DNA of 64,000 nt from Caldisphaera sp. GTDB taxonomy: Archaea > Thermoproteota > Thermoprotei_A > Sulfolobales > Acidilobaceae. The stretch is from positions 1 to 64,000 of the forward strand of contig NZ_JAGDXI010000049.1 in assembly GCF_023256325.1 (NCBI RefSeq), read 5' to 3'. This document shows, in pieces, positions 60,354 through 64,000 of this stretch. The notes under the pieces were generated by a model, which made no database searches, had not been told where the DNA came from, and was given only the letters and a program-made list of their open reading frames with translations. The position numbers were made by a program, and so were the translations under genes. Positions within the stretch are counted from its first letter, which is position 1. Every line of letters starts with the position of its first letter.

Positions 60354-62303
60354 ATGGCACTAGTGTTTCATAAATTGGTCTCCGTAGAGGAGGCTTTAAA
60401 TTTAATAGAAAAAGAATTAAATGGAATAAATACTTTAGGTGTTATAGAGGTTCCTTTGTTTGAGTCAGTGAATAAAGTTTTAGCTGAAGATCTTATTGCT
60501 CCTATAGATTATCCTCCTTTTGATAGATCTACAGTTGATGGATACGCAGTTAGATCAATAGATTTAGCAGGAGCCAGTGAAATAGAGCCAAAAGAACTTG
60601 AGGTTATAGGAAAAGTTGAAGTTGGAACTAATCCAACAATTGAAATTACAGAAGGTAAGGCAGCTCAGATCTCAACAGGAGCTATGGTTCCAAGGGGAGC
60701 TGATGCAATAGTTATGGAAGAATATGTTAGCAGGAAAGATAATAGCATAAAAGTTTATAGGATGGTTTCTCCTGGAGAAAATATTTCAATGTCTGGAAGT
60801 GATATTGCAACTGGAGACGTAGTAATAAGAAAGGGGACTCAAATAACTCCAAGGGAATTGGCAGTTTTTGCTGGTTTGGGATTAAATAAAGTAAAAGTTT
60901 TCAGGCCTCCCAAAATAATTGTTTATTCAACTGGAGTGGAAATTGAAGAACCCGGAAACAAGTTACCTCATGGTAAAGTTTATGATACAAATGGTTATGT
61001 GATAACATCAATGCTAAAAGAACTAGGTTCTGAAGTTTATTTTAAGGGAATATTACCTGATAATTATGAGAAGATGAAAAATGAAATTGAAAACAGCATA
61101 AAGGAGGCTGATATTCTAATTACGACTGGAAGCACATCAGCCGGCTATGGTGATATGATATATAAGGTATTTAATGATATAGGAGCTAAAATTATAGTAC
61201 ATGGATTAAAGTCAAGACCTGGTAAGCCAACAGCTATAGCAGTCTTAGGTAAGAAGATCTTGTTTGGCCTTCCAGGATTTCCATTATCTGCAATGATGAA
61301 TCTATATAACATTGTTGATCCAGTAGTCAGAAAAATGATGGGGAAAAAAGACTTTGAAAAAGCTAAAGTGAAGGCTAAGATTCCTTTTAGATTAAATGCA
61401 GGCAAAGGATTTACTGAACTAATACCTGTTCAGTTAGTATGGAATAAAGATAGTCTAAGTGCTTATCCAATATTAAGTGGTTCTGGCTCAATTGCCGGAA
61501 TTAGCATTTCCGATGGTTATATAGTTGCGGAAGAAAATAGAGAATATTTCGAAGAAAACGAAGAAGTAGATGTTTACTTATTTTCATCCTCAATTAAACC
61601 TCCTGATTTAACTATAATTGGTAGCAATTGTCCTGGAATTGAGGTTATTCTTGGAGTATCTAAAATACAAAATACTAGGATAATAAATGTGGGTTCCTTA
61701 GGTGGATGGCAAGCTATTAAGCGAGGAGATGCTGACTTAGCGGGATCTCACCTTTTGGATGAAAATACCATGAATTATAATATACACATGCCTAGGATAA
61801 TGGGTTTAGAAGACAAAGTATACATATATAGAGGATATTCAAGAGAAGTTGGAATATTAATTAAAAAAGGTAATCCTAAGAAAATTAATGGGGTTAAGGA
61901 TTTTCTCAGAGATGATGTAGTTATAATAAATAGGAACAAAGGCTCAGGAACAAGAGTTTTGCTGGATAAGTTATTAAAAGACATAGGAGTTACAAATCCA
62001 GAAAAAATTATAAGAGGTTATATGTATGAGGTTAAAACGCATTCTGCCGTAGCTACTGCAATTTTGCAAGGTAGGGCTGATGCAGGTATGTCTTTGAGAG
62101 CTATGGCAGAAATTTTTAACTTAGATTTTATACCAATAGGTTATGAAATTTATGATTTTGCCGTGAGAAAAGACAAATTGGAAAACAAATTTGTTGAAAA
62201 ATTTATTGACACGCTTAAAAACGAAGAATTCTTTAAAGAGCTTGAAAAAAGGCTTCCAGGATATAAAGCGTTAAAGGAAAGTGGAAACAGAATATATCCA
62301 TAG
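60354..62303 (+). CDS. moeA: MoeA fused to a periplasmic-binding-protein-like domain
   Basis: About 649 residues. The N-terminal ~410 are MoeA (YPPFDRSTVDGYAV, ISTGAMVPRGADAIVMEEY, ITTGSTSAGYGD, SRPGKPTAIAVLGKK, GLPGFPLSAMMN). The C-terminal ~230 form a PBP-like domain (GSNCPGIEVIL, LGGWQAIKRGDADLAGSHLLDE, NKGSGTRVLLD, THSAVATAILQGRADAGMSLRA) with no signal peptide, so it acts inside the cell. Such fusions occur in many archaea, and the extra domain may bind molybdate, tungstate or a ligand controlling insertion. AGGTGA nine bases before ATG 60354 sets the start. It complements the plain MoeA at 36-37.6 kb. Confidence 0.93.
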   Translation: MALVFHKLVSVEEALNLIEKELNGINTLGVIEVPLFESVNKVLAEDLIAPIDYPPFDRSTVDGYAVRSIDLAGASEIEPKELEVIGKVEVGTNPTIEITEGKAAQISTGAMVPRGADAIVMEEYVSRKDNSIKVYRMVSPGENISMSGSDIATGDVVIRKGTQITPRELAVFAGLGLNKVKVFRPPKIIVYSTGVEIEEPGNKLPHGKVYDTNGYVITSMLKELGSEVYFKGILPDNYEKMKNEIENSIKEADILITTGSTSAGYGDMIYKVFNDIGAKIIVHGLKSRPGKPTAIAVLGKKILFGLPGFPLSAMMNLYNIVDPVVRKMMGKKDFEKAKVKAKIPFRLNAGKGFTELIPVQLVWNKDSLSAYPILSGSGSIAGISISDGYIVAEENREYFEENEEVDVYLFSSSIKPPDLTIIGSNCPGIEVILGVSKIQNTRIINVGSLGGWQAIKRGDADLAGSHLLDENTMNYNIHMPRIMGLEDKVYIYRGYSREVGILIKKGNPKKINGVKDFLRDDVVIINRNKGSGTRVLLDKLLKDIGVTNPEKIIRGYMYEVKTHSAVATAILQGRADAGMSLRAMAEIFNLDFIPIGYEIYDFAVRKDKLENKFVEKFIDTLKNEEFFKELEKRLPGYKALKESGNRIYP

Positions 62304-62403
62304 TTTTAAAATTATTATAAATAAAATAATTAAATTGATTTGGTATTATTGAATTAGACAACTGAAATAAAGTAATACAGATACTGTTAATTAGGGTAAA
62401 AGT

Positions 62404-62676
62404 ATGTTAGATGAACCATCTTGGGAATTGCAGAAAGAAAGACCTATGGCATTAATAATAGCAATCTCAGAAAAAATTGGAACTAAAGACCCCATATTAA
62501 TATCAAATTTTATGAAGAAGCTTATAAAATTGAACTCATGGATAGGTAGCTTTTCATTACTTTTATCAGAAAATCCTGAAGAAATATCAAGAATAATCAA
62601 TGATATAGAGTTAGGTGTAATGCCGAGAAGGGAATTAATAAAGAAGGTATATGAAATAATAAATGAATTTGAATAG
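62404..62676 (+). CDS. Small helical hypothetical protein
   Basis: A 90-residue, mostly helical protein without recognised motifs (MALIIAISEKIGTKDPILISNFMKK, PEEISRIINDIELG). The minus strand carries a longer open frame over the same bases, but the plus frame has a start near a GGGTAAAAGT sequence and a composition more like a real protein. It ends 57 bases before hemL, possibly in the same transcript. Confidence 0.6.
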   Translation: MLDEPSWELQKERPMALIIAISEKIGTKDPILISNFMKKLIKLNSWIGSFSLLLSENPEEISRIINDIELGVMPRRELIKKVYEIINEFE

Positions 62677-62733
62677 CCAAATTTATTAACACTTAATACA
62701 TTTTTAGTTAACAGCATTAATAGGTGTATAATA

Positions 62734-63996
62734 TTGAACGATAGAAACAAGATGCTATATGAAAGAGCAAAAGAAGTTTTTCCAGGAGGTGTAAATAGTC
62801 CAGTCAGGGCAGCTGTAAAGCCTTATCCTTTTTTTGCTAAGTATGGTAAAGGTGCATATATATACAGTGAAGACGGAAGCAAACTAATAGATTATGTATT
62901 GGGTTATGGACCACTTATATTAGGTCATTCTAACGAATATGTATTAAGTAAAATTAAAGAAGAGCTGGATAAAGGATGGCTATTTGGTGTGCCCAAGGAG
63001 AACGAGATAAAGTTGGCTGAAAAAATAATAAGCTATATAAAGCCTGGGGGAATGATCAGGTTTGTTAATTCTGGAACGGAAGCAACTATGACTGCAATTA
63101 GGCTTGCTAGAGGTTTTACTAATAGAAAATATATAGTTAAATTTGATGGTTGCTATCATGGATCTCATGACTCTGTTCTTGTCCAAGCAGGTAGCGCTGC
63201 AACTGAGTTTGGAGCGCCAAATAGCCTAGGTGTGCCTGAGGATGTTGCAAAGCTAACTTTAGTTGCTAAGTATAATGATTTGAACTCTATAGAATCTATA
63301 TTTAGCAATTATGGCGATCAAATAGCTGCTGTTATTTTAGAGCCAGTTATAGGAAATATGGGTGTTATTAAGCCCGATAAGGATTTTTTATGGGGAATTA
63401 GAAAGATCACAAAGAATAATGGATCTCTTTTAATATTTGATGAAGTAATAACAGGTTTCAGAATATCTATGGGAGGAGCTCAAGAATATTTTGGCATAGA
63501 ATCTGATATAGTAACTTTAGGAAAAATAATAGGAGGTGGATTCCCGATAGGGGCAATAGTATCTAAAAAGGAAATCTTAGAATCTCTAACGCCTGAAGGT
63601 AAAGTTTTTAATGCAGGAACTTTTAATGCTCACCCTATATCTATGGTTGCAGGTCTCTCCACATTGGAGTTTATAGAAAAAAACAATGTATTAGATAAAG
63701 CATCTAAAGCAGCGAAGATGTTAAATGAATTATTGATTGATTACGGAATAAAATATACTATAAATAGAGTAGAAAGCATGATGCAAATATTCTTTACAGA
63801 AAAAGATGTATTTAATGCAGATGATGCAAGGAAAGCTGATAAAGAAAGCTATGCCAAGTTGCATGAAAAACTCTTATCTAAAGGAGTATTTATACCTCCA
63901 AGCCAATTTGAGACCATATTTACAAGTTATGAGCACAATGATGATATAATACATTATACTGCAGAAAAAATAGCTGAAATTATTAGGGGGACATGA
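62734..63996 (+). CDS. hemL: Glutamate-1-semialdehyde 2,1-aminomutase
   Basis: A 420-residue PLP enzyme of tetrapyrrole synthesis by the C5 pathway. Seen are [49 protein letters not shown] and the PLP lysine Lys264 in [13 protein letters not shown]. It makes 5-aminolevulinate, needed for haem and for the B12 used by NrdJ. TTG 62734 is chosen by the AGGTG ten bases upstream; ATG 62752 is an alternative. The stop TGA overlaps a following ATG. Confidence 0.96.
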   Translation: MNDRNKMLYERAKEVFPGGVNSPVRAAVKPYPFFAKYGKGAYIYSEDGSKLIDYVLGYGPLILGHSNEYVLSKIKEELDKGWLFGVPKENEIKLAEKIISYIKPGGMIRFVNSGTEATMTAIRLARGFTNRKYIVKFDGCYHGSHDSVLVQAGSAATEFGAPNSLGVPEDVAKLTLVAKYNDLNSIESIFSNYGDQIAAVILEPVIGNMGVIKPDKDFLWGIRKITKNNGSLLIFDEVITGFRISMGGAQEYFGIESDIVTLGKIIGGGFPIGAIVSKKEILESLTPEGKVFNAGTFNAHPISMVAGLSTLEFIEKNNVLDKASKAAKMLNELLIDYGIKYTINRVESMMQIFFTEKDVFNADDARKADKESYAKLHEKLLSKGVFIPPSQFETIFTSYEHNDDIIHYTAEKIAEIIRGT

Positions 63997-64000
63997 TTGA
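63993..64000 (+). CDS. Possible start of the next gene (partial)
   Basis: ATG at 63993 overlaps the hemL stop (ATGA), and AGGGGG precedes it at good distance. Only eight bases are in the window. A further haem-pathway gene would be natural, but no product can be assigned. Confidence 0.35.

Noticed and set aside
62391..62750. A 119-codon minus-strand frame opposite the 62404-62676 gene
   Set aside because: Low-complexity, Ile/Phe/Ser-rich translation typical of antisense to an AT-rich gene; it runs over the hemL start and lacks a Shine-Dalgarno.
1..64000. CRISPR array, rRNA genes, prophage or intact insertion sequence
   Set aside because: No regularly spaced repeats, rRNA signatures, phage structural genes or intact transposase were seen on reading the window.

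Overview
This window is one continuous stretch of an AT-rich archaeal chromosome. The genes place it in the Thermoproteota (Crenarchaeota). It has a Rpo13-type RNA polymerase subunit, archaeal/eukaryotic ribosomal proteins (L21e, S19e, L32e, L19e, L10e), an A-type ATP synthase, a Cdc48/VAT ATPase, CDP-archaeol synthase, bifunctional FBP aldolase/phosphatase, two diphthamide enzymes and an exosome Csl4 subunit. Low GC, B12-dependent ribonucleotide reductase and relic IS200/IS605 ends would suit an acidophilic thermophile such as Caldisphaera (Acidilobales). That assignment is inference; no rRNA gene is present to test it.

Layout. 0-8 kb: MFS transporter, carbamate kinase, NreA repair protein, KsgA plus its DUF655 partner, and a TtuA/Ncs6-like protein that has lost the PP-loop. 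8-14.5 kb: class II ribonucleotide reductase, signal peptidase, type IA topoisomerase, RpoF and L21e. 14.6-17 kb: Rpo13, RpoK and a decayed IS200/IS605 element carrying a TnpB remnant. 17-19.7 kb: M50 protease, diphthine synthase and a PadR regulator. 19.9-27 kb: A-ATPase genes (atpI opposite atpF-E-A-B) and UMP kinase. 27-31.3 kb: an intergenic-rich part with a VWA protein, an RHH-PIN fusion, an aminotransferase, tRNA-Leu(GAG) and small regulators. 31.5-42 kb: glyA, XRE-type regulator, THEP1 NTPase, Trm1, MoeA, an MptE/DUF447 pair, a coiled-coil protein and ADP-forming acyl-CoA synthetase. 42-47 kb: HTH regulator, tRNA-Val(CAC), S19e, CYTH protein and Cdc48. 47-54 kb: ribosomal operon L6-L32e-L19e-L18-S5-L30-L15 running into a RecA-like ATPase and carS, then fbp and tpiA. 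54-64 kb: acyl-CoA dehydrogenase, L10e-dph2-METTL5-like-csl4-DUF2067-rpoL, tRNA-Leu(UAA), a MoeA-PBP fusion and hemL.

Information processing dominates: four RNA polymerase subunits (RpoF, Rpo13, RpoK, RpoL), ten ribosomal proteins, rRNA and tRNA methyltransferases, diphthamide synthesis and an exosome cap subunit. Many starts carry a GGTG(A) Shine-Dalgarno core whose GTG lies exactly nine bases upstream in frame; I chose the downstream start in those cases.

The most unusual observations are a tRNA-Leu(UAA) with C in place of the near-universal U33; two tRNA-Leu genes identical outside the anticodon loop; a TtuA-like pseudoenzyme; a one-chain RHH-PIN protein; a 72-bp perfect repeat between the two AAA modules of cdc48; in-frame micro-duplications in three small genes; and relic IS200/IS605 ends, one type of which coincides with two leader/promoter regions. 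No CRISPR array, rRNA, intact transposon or prophage was seen.
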